Of a DNA stretch of 64,000 bases, positions 36,068 to 48,650 are shown in pieces. The position numbers were made by a program, and so were the translations under genes. The DNA comes from Physcomitrium patens. Taxonomy: Eukaryota > Streptophyta > Bryopsida > Funariales > Funariaceae. The stretch is from contig NC_037255.1 in the NCBI RefSeq assembly GCF_000002425.4, positions 7,756,063 through 7,820,062 on the forward strand. Reading direction: 5' to 3'. The notes under the pieces are model-generated. The model saw nothing but the letters and a program-made list of their open reading frames with translations. It made no database searches and was not told where the DNA came from. The number at the start of each line of letters is the position of its first letter. The first letter of the stretch is position 1.

Positions 36068-39000
36068 TCACACAGAGGCTTGCAGGGATGTTGTTGTTGA
36101 AGTCATGCTGCCAGGTTGCTGCAGCATGCAACCCCCTTGTGGTGATGCATCGTGCCATTGCGGTGTGGCTCCTCCACCTCCATCGTCGTCAGTAATGGGT
36201 GGTGGTGGTGGTGGTGCCGATGTCGATGATGATGGTCCGTCTGTCTGATCAGTGGAATGTCCCTTGATGGAAAGTAGTAGTCGAGATGGTAAGCTCAATT
36301 GAGGAGGAGGAGGAAGAGAAGGAGGAGACTGACAAGACGCTGCGAAATCTCGAGGAGGAGCAGAGCAGCCGTGAAGAAAAAGCCCCGTCTTGGGACCGTC
36401 TTGTTTGTTGTATGCCTCTCTGAACTGCTCTTGTGGAACGATTACCATACTCGGGACCTCGACTCGAGCTCGTTTGACTGATGTCTCTCGCACTGGAGAG
36501 CTCCCATTTGTGCTCTGCTGCGGCGCTGTCTCTGATGCTTGGGAGGGTTGCGCCGGCACTACCTGGCTCTTGGGTACTTCGCTCGCGACAGCAGGAAGAG
36601 AGGCGTTGCAGAAAAGCTCAGGCCTCGGGATGAAGCCTCCAGAAGCCTTTGCCTGTGCTTCAAGCATCATCTTCAGGCTTTGCCCCTGAGCCTCAATTCG
36701 CAGTTGAAGTTCCCTTTGGATCTGTGCTCCGACAAAGAGAAGCGTTTCCGACTAAGCGAAAGACTCAAGTCGACCTACTACGTCGAAAATATTCTAGAAG
36801 TATGTTGCGTCATACATTAAATATAAGAAAACAGCGCACATCGCGAGGTAAATCATGAGGATGTAGTGTACCTCCAGTTGCTCATGCAGACGCTTCTGCA
36901 CCTCCATCTGCATCTGTAAGGCCTGAGTCATTTGCAAGCTCCTGCAATTTCAACACGGCATGCAATTAGTTAAATATAACTAACTGTGCTCACCATGATG
37001 GAATCATCTGCAGAAGGTCTTCAAATTATAGCGTAGACATATCTAGTATGAACTAGAAGTCTCTCGATTTCTGTCTACAACCGAAAGTTCTAATGCGCAG
37101 ATGGTTCACAACAATAGAGCGTTCTCTCAGATTGTCGTACAGCCAAAAGGTGTAACTGACTAACGGCCCTCGAAACATGATAACTTGAGGAGAATCTTAC
37201 GAAGTTAAATCCATGGGGCCCAGCGAATTATCATTTCGTTTACGATCATTTCTTGCATCTGCACACCGAAGAATAGCAGTCAGAGATCCATAAGCAGTGT
37301 CCGCTTCAGCAGAGATCTGTATTCGCTTTCTTAGTGATATCTAGTATTAGATCTATCTAGTAACTTTCTCAGTTATGAGAGCATACCTTCAGAAGAAGCC
37401 TCGGGGATAAGCCTGTACTTCTGCATGTACAAAAAGAAGGAACGACCATGAGAATTGGCACCACTGACCAACCTCAAACTCAAAGAAAAACCTGAACTAG
37501 CACAACAATACATTTGAGTAACAAACCAGACGCATTAGGAAACTTGCGTTTAGAATCAAAACTTGCGTGCCTTGGCTTAGGACCATCCTTGAATTGAAGG
37601 TGTTACGTGAAAGAAAAGGCTATTTAAAGTACGTTGGTGCAAACTACTAACCTGTAAATGGCTCTTTACGTGGTAGATGGTGATCCCGTTAACGCCCATA
37701 ACACGCAGTACAGCTTTCGGTGTTGCACCTGCTCAGTGTATACGGTATATGAACAAAATAAACCCCCTTTTTTCCAAAAACTCAGATCTCTCTAATGCAA
37801 TAAGCTCCTTGCAGTAGGAGACACTTAAATGAGGAACGAACTTCACCTGTTAAAAGACCTAAAAGAAATGACATTGAGGATAAGAGATTGTGCAGCTACT
37901 CACGTTCAGGGCCACCCAATTGTGCAACAGCATCTACAAACTTGTCGTGAAGTTCTGGAGTCCATCGTAGACGAGTTTTAACAGAAGCTGCTTCGGCGGC
38001 TGAAGCTGCTGCTGATGATGAAGCAGTTGCTCCAACTGGTGCAGAGTTCCTTGAGGCACCTGGACTCCCCTCCGAAGCAGCACCTACACCAAAAACCAAC
38101 CCAATACATACTTTAGAGATTTTTGCGTGTCATTGGTCACGCTCAAACAGTATCTATCCACTGCAGGATGAACTTAACTCTATCCAATTTCAAGTTAAGA
38201 ACCACCTGCTAGTAACCTTTGACAAAGCTCGCAAACAAACAGACAGAAATCTGATGGAAAATGGTTCATACGATGGGCTAAGAAAGCTGCTTCATGAAAT
38301 GGGTTGTGAAAGAGGCGAGAAGAAGCACGCACCTGAATGTTGCTGCTCAGTTCGTAAATCTTTTGTAGGAATGAGTCGAGGTGGTGGGTGAAACCTCTTT
38401 GGTTGTTGGAATACCTGCGATTTGAAGATTTGAAAACGTTGGTCAATTTCCAAGATTGCGTTAACCGTTCATACATAAAAAGAATTCTGTGAACAAACAA
38501 GTCACAGCTTACAAGACCACATGGCACAGTGATCTCACTCGTCGGTTGTTGGTGTCCAACGGCCCGTTCTCGTTGTACGCGTCAGAAAAGTTCTCCATCC
38601 ATTCAGGATCCGTCCAGTCAGAAATGTTCACTGAAGCTTCTGCTGTCTGCGAGGAGCCCTCACCGTCACGAGGTATATTTTGGTCAGAAGCTCCTTCAAG
38701 CAATACCTGCTACAAGAACAAACTTTGATTCTCAGCCATTTCTTAGCTACAAATTACTATCATAACCTGGCTAACTACTGCAGGGATACATGAAGTCAAT
38801 TATCTTAGATAATAACTAGACCAAACTGCTGCACATATAGTCTCAAACCGTTCTAGTAAAGCCCAATATCGAATACTTGCTAATATCTCTACTGATTTCA
38901 TTCTTGCTACAGGGGAACAGAATGATCATATAATAATAGTCCTGTCAGAAGTGCTAAATGAAAAGCTATGTAAGTGACCCTGGGGTTCAAGCCCAGCTCG

Positions 39001-40262
39001 ACGTTCAGCTATACAAAACAGAGAGTAGTCGAAAAATTCGAAAACCTTGACTCATGAATGCAACGGATATGTGTGCAACAGAAGCTGTAAACTGATTTAC
39101 TAAAAGATGAGAATTACCACAGACAAGATATATCACCATCAACGATATTTCAAAAGAATTTTCTTTCGCCGATCAAAAACTAACAATGCTAATGTGACGC
39201 TTAGTCCATGCCCATCGGGTTGTCACCAAGCGATCTTACACGGCCATCGTTCTTGATTGTCTTTCCCAAATGTAGCAAACAAAGTTCTGAATTCTACACC
39301 CTAAACGTGTAAACACTCATGTTCTCGAAACTCAGATCCCTAGAAGAGAATAAAATGCAAGCAGAGAAAAATATACATATAATGGGAGGAGGACTAACAT
39401 GTAAAGGATCGCAAAGGCTGATAGCATCGGTGTTGGGAGGAATGCCAAGTCCTGAAGCAGGATACTGGCCCAAAGAGGCGGCAGATCCACCGCCTCTTCC
39501 AGAAGCGGTATCCTGATACCCCATTTGTAGATCGGATTCTATTACACCATTCGCCCCAACCATGCGAAATCCTCCACCATCACCAGGTGGTGCCGTTACC
39601 ACTCCCCTGCGCGGAGAATGGAAATTCAAGCAACTGTCACTTGTTGGCACAAGAGCACTAAGCTGCGCGAGAGCTGCAGGTCTGCTGCCCCCGCTTGATG
39701 GGCTCGACACCCCCATAGACATGACATCCGATGGCCAATGCACATCCGACTGGGGAGATTCTGCTCCTACCCACTGGCTATTACTGCTGGACCACTGTTG
39801 TGAAAAAGTCGCAGAGAGGTTGTGAAAGGAAGGAATCTGGAACGATGGCGAAGATCTATCCTGCACACTCCCGTAGGGCAATCCATGGTGGATGTTATGC
39901 TGGGACGACGGTGCTACGTGAGACGATGTGTGTCTGCTCATGGTCGGGGGATTGTACTCGGGAGTGGTGGATGGAGGATGGACGGCATAAGGAGATGGAG
40001 ATTGCCATGAAGAAGGAGATCCGCCGCCAGTATCGACCGAGTAGTAGCTTCGCTGCTGGGTGGAATTAGCGCCGCAGACCTGATACTGGATACCCCCAAG
40101 TGCAGCTGTGGAGGACGGAAGAAAGGGCTGGGAAGCGAACTGCGCACCAGCCGGTGGAAAAGCTTGCGACACACCTGGTGATGCTCGGGGGCTACCGCTG
40201 CTGTCATAGCCTTGCTGGTGCGCAGCTAAACTGGGGAGCAAGGGTGGCATTTGAGAAGGCAT
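36068..40262 (-). CDS. PHR1: MYB-CC (GARP) transcription factor, PHR1-type phosphate-starvation regulator
   Basis: Nine exons on the minus strand: 40262-39399, 38706-38539, 38414-38333, 38083-37904, 37728-37652, 37420-37387, 37303-37201, 36941-36872 and 36721-36068. All are in phase and give 743 residues. The N-terminus (about 1-288) is rich in Ser, Pro and Gly. An acidic block at about 320-345 (DWTDPEWMENFSDAYNENG) recalls the conserved DWQEWADQL region of PHR1. The MYB-like DNA-binding domain covers about 410-465: RLRWTPELHDKFVDAVAQLG, then GPERATPKAVLRVMGV and TIYHVKSHLQKYRL. The coiled coil with the LHEQLE motif follows at about 510-550 (MQMEVQKRLHEQLE). The C-terminus is Pro/Gly-rich. 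PHR1 proteins bind P1BS sites as dimers and are held off by SPX proteins when phosphate is plentiful. The ERATPK form of the MYB motif favours PHR1 over other MYB-CC members. The acceptor of exon 7 is the least sure; an upstream AG would give a stop. Confidence 0.9.
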
Positions 40263-40276
40263 TGGAGGCTTGGCAT
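40226..40276 (-). promoter_or_regulatory. Upstream ORF overlapping the MYB-CC start codon
   Basis: An ATG at 40,276, fourteen bases before the main ATG and in another frame, opens 16 codons (MPSLQCLLKCHPCSPV) that end at a TAG inside the main coding region. Ribosomes that start here would bypass the main start. A likely leader splice acceptor (TTTTAG near 40,297) lies upstream, so this ATG should be in the mature mRNA. An effect on translation is inferred, not shown. Confidence 0.5.
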
Positions 40277-41330
40277 GGGTGGAAAGCTATGAGCTAAAAT
40301 TTGGGAGGAGATCACTTCCTGAATTCAAGACTGGTGCTCATGCACACCTAAGTTTCTGTATTTCGATATGACGCGTGAGCCATGGTGCTTAATTTCCAAC
40401 TAAACTGATGGTCTAAGTCTTGTCCACCGAGAGTCTCACCCCAAATTCTCCAAGAGCTTGACTTGCCTGCTACATTGATTGAAGCTGTGAAACCTGCCTG
40501 AAGATGCGCATCCGAGTCCAACAAACACAAGAAAGAAATTATTTTACTCCACTGGAAAACGAAAGTCGTTCGATATTGTAAATGCGACAAGAACCAGTTC
40601 AAAGCATGATGCTCTCAGGGAAGCCAGCTCATGACGAACTTGAATACCTACTGCGTCTGGCTTTGGATTCCCAAGCCAGGTTTGCGCCAAACCTTTACGC
40701 CAAATTACTTCACCTGCTTCTCCTGACTATGCAATGAACCCAGATCCATAGAAACCAAAGAGTGGTATTCAAACCTAGCCACGAATCCAGTCACCGCCAC
40801 CGTAGACAAAACCCAAATCTCTGCGGCATCATTCTAAAATCCATGCGCGAGTAAAAAGATTCACATAATGAAACAACCTGAAACTCCCGAAAGTGAAACG
40901 GGTGCTCCACTTTCCCTGCCTCCTGATCCTTCTCTCTCAAGAGACTGACTCCTGAATGAAACGCAGCAAACGGGGTTGACAAAGCACACCCACCACGCGA
41001 CACCCGAGAGAACTCAAAACTCTCGCAATCCGATCTTCAAAAATAAATAAATAAATAAATAACCCTCGCCCACTCCGAATTCTTTCTTTCTTCGCTTCCG
41101 TCCCCGCAACCTCTCTCTCTCGCTGCGTTCTTCGTCACCACCCCACCAACTCTATTGACCGCGGCTGTCTCCCTTCAACTCGCTACCCCGGATTCTCAGG
41201 CTCAAAGGCGCAGAAACAAGGAACCTCGCTTGACGCACCACCACCCGGAACTAATCACAACACTAATCTGCATAATCTCAAGGTGACGATCCTTCGTGCG
41301 GAATTAAGATCTCAGGGGACACCGGGTGAA
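40277..41330 (-). promoter_or_regulatory. Leader and promoter region of the MYB-CC gene
   Basis: About 1 kb of normal composition upstream of the MYB-CC start. It probably contains a long leader, perhaps with an intron. Features seen are an AAAT run (41,040-41,062) and a CT-rich stretch near 41,105-41,125, which reads as GA repeats on the gene's strand, common near plant start sites. Short minus-strand frames here (40,602-40,348 and 41,003-40,791) could be upstream ORFs but have no support. Confidence 0.4.
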
Positions 41331-44300
41331 GACTACGCGCAAGCTCAGAGAAGGGCAAAGAAGCAAAAACCAAAAAAACCAAAAACAAAAACAAAAGGGT
41401 ACACTAGGCACCCAAGCGAGGATCTGGCCTGACTTTCTCGACCGAGCTAGACAAGAAGATTCCGTTTTTTCCATGCCCCATTTGAAGGAGAAGCCTGGAG
41501 CGATTACTTTTCTTTCTTTCCTTCTTCCTTTCTGTGTTTCTTTTTTATCTCTTTAGGCTCTGGAGACTCACTTGCAGAGTGAGTGGTAAACTAACCCAGT
41601 GGACTACAGTCATCATCAGAGAGAATCTGGAGCAGCAGCGACGTAAACAGTCGTTCGGCCAATTTCTCACGCCAAGTAGCACCACCCACATACTCCGCCA
41701 GATACTCCGATCTATACGTATCCGGTATCGTGAGTTTACACCGTCCACCTGCACTGCACCGATTCCGGGTCCAGTGCCCACATCCAGCTCCGGATCCAGG
41801 CTACTACAGTAGCGCCTGTGAGAGAAAGAACACTAACAATGATAAAATAAAGCATGAAGTATATTAATAAAATAACTTGATTACATCATATTGATAAGTG
41901 TCTATTATATTAAGTTGTAACTTCTCCATAACTACTTCGTAACTACTTAAAGGTAATTTTACATTTACTAACATGTATTAATTTATCTAATATAAATTAT
42001 CTAATATATATTAATAAATCTAACACCGGCCTGCTGGAGTATCATCATCCGCGTCCAGGACCATCGATTTCTAGACACGTCTGCAGACTTACTTAAAAGT
42101 CTCGTGCGAGATTTGAAGGTTGGCTGATTAGCATTACTGGAGGTTCGTCGCCTGAGACCAGCGAATACGGAGCCGTTTAAGGACAAGGGACGGATCTGAG
42201 AGGAAGTGGGGAGCGCAACAAACGAATGTTAAGAACAGGTATTAGAACGATGAGAGCAACTTGACTGGAAGTCGAAATCGGGTTTAAAAGAAGGGTGTGA
42301 GATAACTCTGCGCTTGTGGAGTTTTCCACAGCGCCACTACCAGCGATCCCCTCTGCTAATTTCGGCACCGCCAAATCGAGTTAGAGATCATACTTACAAA
42401 ACAAAAAAAAAACGCCCCCAAGGGGCTTGCCATGTTTGTGGACTACTTTCATCGGAGGTACAAGCCGCGAAAGGGGTGTTTTTCCTTGGCCGTTCATGAA
42501 ATGGGGAAATTAGCGAGGGAAAGACTTGCACTTGCTGTGCTGAGGAGCATTGAATGATGTGTGCGAGGGAGGGGCCCAGGAGAATCTCCAGACTGGCAGG
42601 CGCTTTGCCAACGCTCCCTCTCGTGCGCAATTCCCATTAGCAGATCATCTTCTCTTGCGTTGTTTAGATTTTGAGGGTGGTCACGAAAAGGTGACACGAT
42701 GGAATTGTCAACTTGCCTCCACTGCTCACACGACCCAACCAAGGGTGCACTCTCCGATTGGAGCAACGAGCTGCATCTCTCTCGCTCTCTCTCCGGCACC
42801 GAACTTTGCCCACTCTGTGAGGAACATATTTTGACAGGGCGCTGAGAATCGGGAGCTTAGCCGGAAACAGGGTGATGTGGCGTTCAGAAGATCATGCAAA
42901 TGCTGGACAGCCCCTCCGTCCTGTTTATGGTGCAGGTTTTGCGCCTTTAGGATATGAGATTGCGGCCCATTCGTCTCTGCTGTTGAAAAGTTGAAGGTGG
43001 AGGGGAGGGGGCAGGGTAATTCGGCAGGTGGAAGTGCATTCGTGACTCCTGGCAACCAACTCATCACCGCCGAAAACAAACAAACAAAGCAAAACAAAAA
43101 AAATTGATCTTTTAAAATACTAGACTGAACTAAAGAAAATCCCCCCCCCCTGATTGTATTGACATCGTTCAGGACCACAAGAAGCATTGTTACTTTAATA
43201 GATTATATATTCAACAAATATAAATCAATACATATGTGGACAACATTTTTTTCTTTATAGGTTTGAACACGGAGCTTGTTTGCTTATTTGCTTGTGTTTG
43301 TGTATGCATGTGTAGTCAAAGCGTTGACGTAACATGAAACAAGTGGTTAGTTCAATATTTGATTTTTATACCCTTGTTATTGCTTTTGTAATACCTGGTA
43401 GGTATTGAATCAACATGTTTTTTATTTTTATTTTTATAAATGATCAAACTGTGGATTATTATGTCTTGACAGTACAGTATACTGAGTTATTACAGTTGCT
43501 CTGTAACTTATCGTGTTAGTAAAAACAAATTAGGCCAAAGTGAGGATTGTTTCAGTTATTTACAACAGGAATCAAACCAATATGAGAGACTTTCTTGGCA
43601 TTTGTACACGTCACATACATTACCATTAGTTCAACACCAAATTGCTTCGTGATTGCAATAAACAGACAGTAAAACAATGAATTGAAGGGACTGTCCTTCA
43701 CCAATTCAACGTGCACGATTAGAATATTGGCATGGCATGGAACACTATTCATGATAAATATTCAATCCCCTGAACTTTGCCACCACAATGTGCACCTCGA
43801 TTCAGCCAAGTCAAAGATTCTGGTGTGGACACTTTGGGGCGTTCCCAATAAGTAGATTCAGTTCTATGGAATGGATTTTACACCCCTTGTCTAGTTACCT
43901 GAAGTGCCTCGTCTAATCGGCGAATTCGTTCAACCCACAAGATTCTCTCAAGCTTTATTGTTGGTGATATTGAAACATTTGTGTGTGTTTTCCGGGAATT
44001 CAGATTTTACTGTAAAACGTGCGTTCCGATGGTGTGTACTCAGACAAGGTGGTAATTCCACAAAGACGTCACTCATCCAGCAAGGCTGTTGACCGATCGA
44101 CCTTTTCCTCTGCGAAGTGGCAGGCAGGCAAACCATCCGTGTGTAGACTTTTCGAGAGATTAAATCAAGGAGGGAAAAAAAAAGAAAAAAAAAAAAAAAG
44201 ACAAAGTTAAAAAAAGCGCTAGTCGACAAGGATTCATGTCGAGAATGAAACTTGCCATCCAGCCTTGCGCACCATGACTAGGCCTTCGAGGCAAACGTGT

Positions 44301-45318
44301 TAAATTGCGCTACTCAATTTCCTGATGAATCTTCCCATTCGGAAGATTTAATTTTTTACTATTGTTGGATACCGTTGTCACTGGATTTCGATGGCAATGA
44401 TTTTGACGACGGGGATTACGAAGGAAACCCAAATCGCAGAAGTTTCTCATACAACGCTCAACTGGAAACGCGGGGGCAGAAGGGACAACGAGCGAATGGG
44501 GGGTGGCGCTCTATTCGGATTGGCCTTTCATGCTCTCATACTATGAAACGTGGAAGGGCCATCTGGGTCGAAGATTTCAGGGGTCCATCTTCCCATATTT
44601 AGAAACGATGCTTATTTAGACGGTGTGGCTGGGTTCATTCCATTGCCATTAAAAAAATGTAATAGCCGAATAATGTGCAGGTGCCCTACTTTTTACCCTT
44701 CCCGCTCTAACCCCTTGACCCCTAAACCCCCCGACTCCATCGCCTCTCGCAAGTCCCTAATCCTCCCCCCCTCACATCTTGGCCACTACCAGTACAGGAA
44801 CAGCAGCAGCGGTTTCTGCCACTGCAACATGCATCTCCGAAAACAAAGTGGGCGCAAGTCCCCTCTGCAAGCCGAATCAGTGCACACAACAACAACAACA
44901 ACACCAGGCAAATCGACAGCACCGTCATCACCAATCGCCTGACACCATCCAACAACCTCAGATCGACAGTTCCGTTCATTGCCCTGCAGGTTCACGACGA
45001 CGCTTCCGATCACCTCCCCCCACCCTCCTAGTCGCATATTCCTTGCGAATCTAGACATCGATTAGGCCACCTGATCTGCAACTAGATCGGATCGGTCCAG
45101 CGTTTGTTTTCAAGAGGAGAATAAATAAATAAATAAAACGAAAAGAGAAAAGACGACGGATCCTTATCCAAGTCAAGTGCGCCCCATCGATGCATCTTAC
45201 AGATTGGATGGGTCGATTCCGGAGGCGGGGATTCACTCCCAAGCTCTCCGAAAGAGGGATCAGAGGAGGGGTTTGTCTGCTTCGCTCTCCACACACAGAG
45301 ACACAACATATTCTCCTT

Positions 45319-45353
45319 CACTCACTCACTCACTCACTCACTCATTCACTCAG
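45319..45353. repeat. (CACT)n microsatellite
   Basis: About eight tetramer repeats of CACT, with one ATTC interruption near the right end. Confidence 0.9.
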
Positions 45354-45504
45354 ATGCAAGTCAGTCACCTACAGGGTTCGAACGGGCAACAGACAAGATC
45401 GAATATCCAGTTATATACCCAAGGAAGCTGGGACCATGGCGATGAATATTCAGTCACATGGGAGAGAATAGGCTTCGTAGCCGGGCAGTGAACAGTGCGT
45501 CCTT

Positions 45505-45576
45505 GTCGTCGTCGTCGTCGCTGTTGTTATTGTTGTTGGTGAGGCATCATCGTCGTCATCATCATCATCATCATCG
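45505..45576. repeat. (GTC)n and (CAT)n triplet repeats
   Basis: A GTC run (45,505-45,520), a TTG-rich stretch and a run of ATC with GTC (45,545-45,576). The long Asp, Ser or His runs in translated frames here come from these triplets, not from a gene. CTTCTT triplets follow at about 45,691-45,720. Confidence 0.85.
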
Positions 45577-46200
45577 AGCCTTACCAACAAGGCGGAGGTT
45601 CCCGGATAGGAGTGGGACATACTCCACTGTGGATGCAAATTCAGACCTCATTTCGGTGTGTGTCTCCGCATCCCACATGCAGTTTTGGAGGGGCTTCTTC
45701 TTCTGCTTCTTCTTCTTCGGGGAATCTCGGCCCTGTTGATACTTGGGGGAGGTGAGGAGGGCGATGGGAGGAGAAGGAGGACGAGGAGGAGAAAGAGAGG
45801 GTGCCTGCCTGCCACAGATTCTGACGCTGCGTCTGCGTCGTCTGCAAGGCCACCTAGTATTTGTATGCCCAAACCCAGCGACGCATTGACAGCAGGATCT
45901 CGCAACTTTTGTGGATTGTAGCGACCACGAGCTCACGCATCTCACCCGCTCTCTCCCTCTCACGTGCCGCAACACAGCCCACCCGGATGCAGCTTTCATG
46001 TAGAAATCCAATTTGGCTTACCAGTCAACAAAAAAGCGAAACAAACACACATGCACATACACACAGGGGAAAACAAAAACAAAACAAAACAAAAAAACAT
46101 ACACTGCCGAGGAGTAGGTATCCCTTCCGAAGGTTGCAACAAACTCAAAGGATTTCTTTACAAATCTACTAATGTATTAACCAGACTGCTGTCTGTTGCC

Positions 46201-46810
46201 ATTCCTTGAATACTTTTAAAACCACATGCAAGAAAAAAAGAAAACAAGAACAGACACATAGTTTATTACTGAACAAAGAGGATTTTTTGATGAATGTTTA
46301 TTTGTATAAAGAGGTAATGATCCTCATTATTCTTCAGTCTGTTTTTTGTTTTGTTTGCTTCTTAAACAGATGGGTGTGGGTGGAATGTTGGTATAAAAGG
46401 CTTTTTGATAGTGTGCTGTAGTATCACAATATTCAAGGGGCAATAGCGATATTGAATCTAGTGCTGGAATTGAATTATGTGTATTAAGCTCTTGATTCAC
46501 ACTCCTATGTTTTTGAGGGAATCCTATTCAAATATTGATTTTTTCTTTGATCAAGTACCCAGTGCACTCCAGCACCGATAATGACCTCTGAAAAAAGGAA
46601 AACAAAACAAAACAAAACATAAAAAATTATTATTTCTCTGGTGAAGAAACCATTTATGAACTCATGAACATCTATTCCTCAAAAAATTGAGTTCCTTTTT
46701 TTGGTAAAATTTGAAAATATGTGATACTTTTTAAGTAATGAGGAGATTTTTGGTTCAAAATATATTAAATTAGGTTTGATCCTTTACACAAAGAAAATTT
46801 AATCTTTATG

Positions 46811-46847
<37 letters not shown>

Positions 46848-48650
46848 TTATACTCACTTTTCAAATCTGCATAATTGTTGGGTTTTTAATGACTTTAGCA
46901 TCTACTGTGTGTACGTAATTTATCACATCCTGTTTCAAAACCAATTCATAAAACTTAAATTTACTTAGTGAATGATTTCTATTTTTAATTTTTAAACCTT
47001 TTGATATAATTCAGAACAACACCTAACATGATTGGTGTCTTTCATCAAGGGTATTCAATTTTAAATAAGCCAAACTAATAACTTTGTGGACAGAGTTTGT
47101 TACACATAGGGGGACGCCATATTTTATTCTTTTACGTTAAAAGTGCGAGATATTACACAATTATCAAGTTTTTTAATTATAACTTTGATTTGCGGAGATA
47201 CTTTATTTAATATTTTCATTAGTGGAAAAAAGATTAAACATAAAAACAATTATGTAAAAATCTCATTTATTGATTTATCTTATGCACATGTAAAAAGTAA
47301 AATACCGAGTAATTAATAAATTATATAAGTCTATATAATATTACATCTTTGCATGAAAATTCGAGTACTTTAGTTCATCTACATAAAGCAAGATAAACAC
47401 ACATATGCATAAAAAACAAAAAAATAAAATTATTATAATTTTTTGTAAAACATTTTTAAAATTGAGATAAAAATATTTACAGTCTTAAATATTCAAGTTA
47501 AGATTTTAATCTTTAATTTTCAATTTTTGTTTTATTTGTTATTCAAAATTGTCTCTGTTTTACAATCAAATTTTAATAAATAAAAACCACCATCATGTTT
47601 TCTACATATTAGCCATTTTAAGCTCCAAATTTAATTTGTAAAACCAAGGCACCAACAAGTCTCATTAATTTTTTATATCAATTAACTATTGGCATATATA
47701 TATATATATATATTTAATTTTTTAATTAATGGAACCAATTAATAAAAAAATCAATAGCTTGCAACACTATCCTTTTACAATTTGTTTATGTCAAATAATA
47801 AGTACTTTTGCATCTTCTCAATTCAACAAAAAGATCAGATCCATAAAAATAAATAAATAAAAACAAGAAAAGTGGAAGATAATGAACATTTTTTTGAACT
47901 AGATTGTTGCTTTTGAAAAAAATTGGATGTATTTTTCGTATTATTAATTAATTCATTAATAATAAAATAGATAATATGAAAAAAATATATATATTGGTAT
48001 TAAAAGAATTATTTAAGGCAATTTATAAATTTGTTACAAGTTAGAAAAGTTTGCTAAATTTCCAATCATATTAGATATTACTTCAAATAATTTGAGCATA
48101 CTAAGGTTTAACATTAAAACTCAATTAAACTTAATATTATTTATAATTAAAATATTTTAAGTATATTTGACAACCATTTTTAAGTATATAGAATGTAAAA
48201 ATTGACTCAATGTTTAAGACTAATCAACATAGATTGATAAATTCTTAAATCCTACAAAGACCTAATCGAGATTGTGTCCACTTTCATATTATTAGCCAAC
48301 AAATAGTTATATTTTTTCGTTATCTAAACAACCACTCTTATATCAACATTTCACAACACTATGTAAAAATAATATTCTGGAAATTACAAACATTTTTTTA
48401 TCATATTAAGAGTAAAATTTACAATAAAAAACAATGCACAAGTTTAAAAATGATCATGTAATTGTCAATTCAACATGATTGTGCATGCACTAGATCTGAA
48501 AACAAAATTTATGTGTAAAGCAAAGATTTCATATGAAGCATATTGCATTTAGATTATGACTACATAAATAACAAATGCAAACTGTTTAGCCAACAACAAG
48601 TTGAATGAGATTCTGGTGATTTAATTTGTTAACAAATTCATTGTTATGGT
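46201..48650. other. AT-rich intergenic DNA
   Basis: No gene or named element. It includes AAAAC runs near 46,599-46,618 and AT runs at about 46,812-46,844 and 47,693-47,712. Confidence 0.5.

Larger units (their letters stand above)
41331..46200. other. Intergenic DNA with microsatellites, no gene identified
   Basis: The composition is close to that of the genes, and many open frames overlap on both strands. None shows a domain, an even codon pattern or consistent splice sites. It contains a C run (43,141-43,150), an A-rich run (44,166-44,200) and several triplet and tetramer microsatellites between 45.3 and 45.8 kb. It may hold promoters or unrecognised non-coding transcripts. Confidence 0.45.

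Noticed and set aside
36299-36858. Several plus-strand frames of 60-99 codons opposite the last MYB-CC exon
   Set aside because: They are shadows of the GC-rich MYB-CC coding strand; no domain or splice pattern supports them.
38960-39020. tRNA-like B box GGTTCAAGCCC
   Set aside because: No matching A box, anticodon arm or acceptor pairing at the right distances; it lies in an intron of the MYB-CC gene.
39319-40297. Plus-strand frames of up to 112 codons at the MYB-CC first exon
   Set aside because: Antisense to a well-supported exon and without recognisable content.
44550-46172. Cluster of overlapping frames of 80-146 codons on both strands
   Set aside because: Driven by triplet and tetramer microsatellites and low stop density; none has a domain or consistent codon use.
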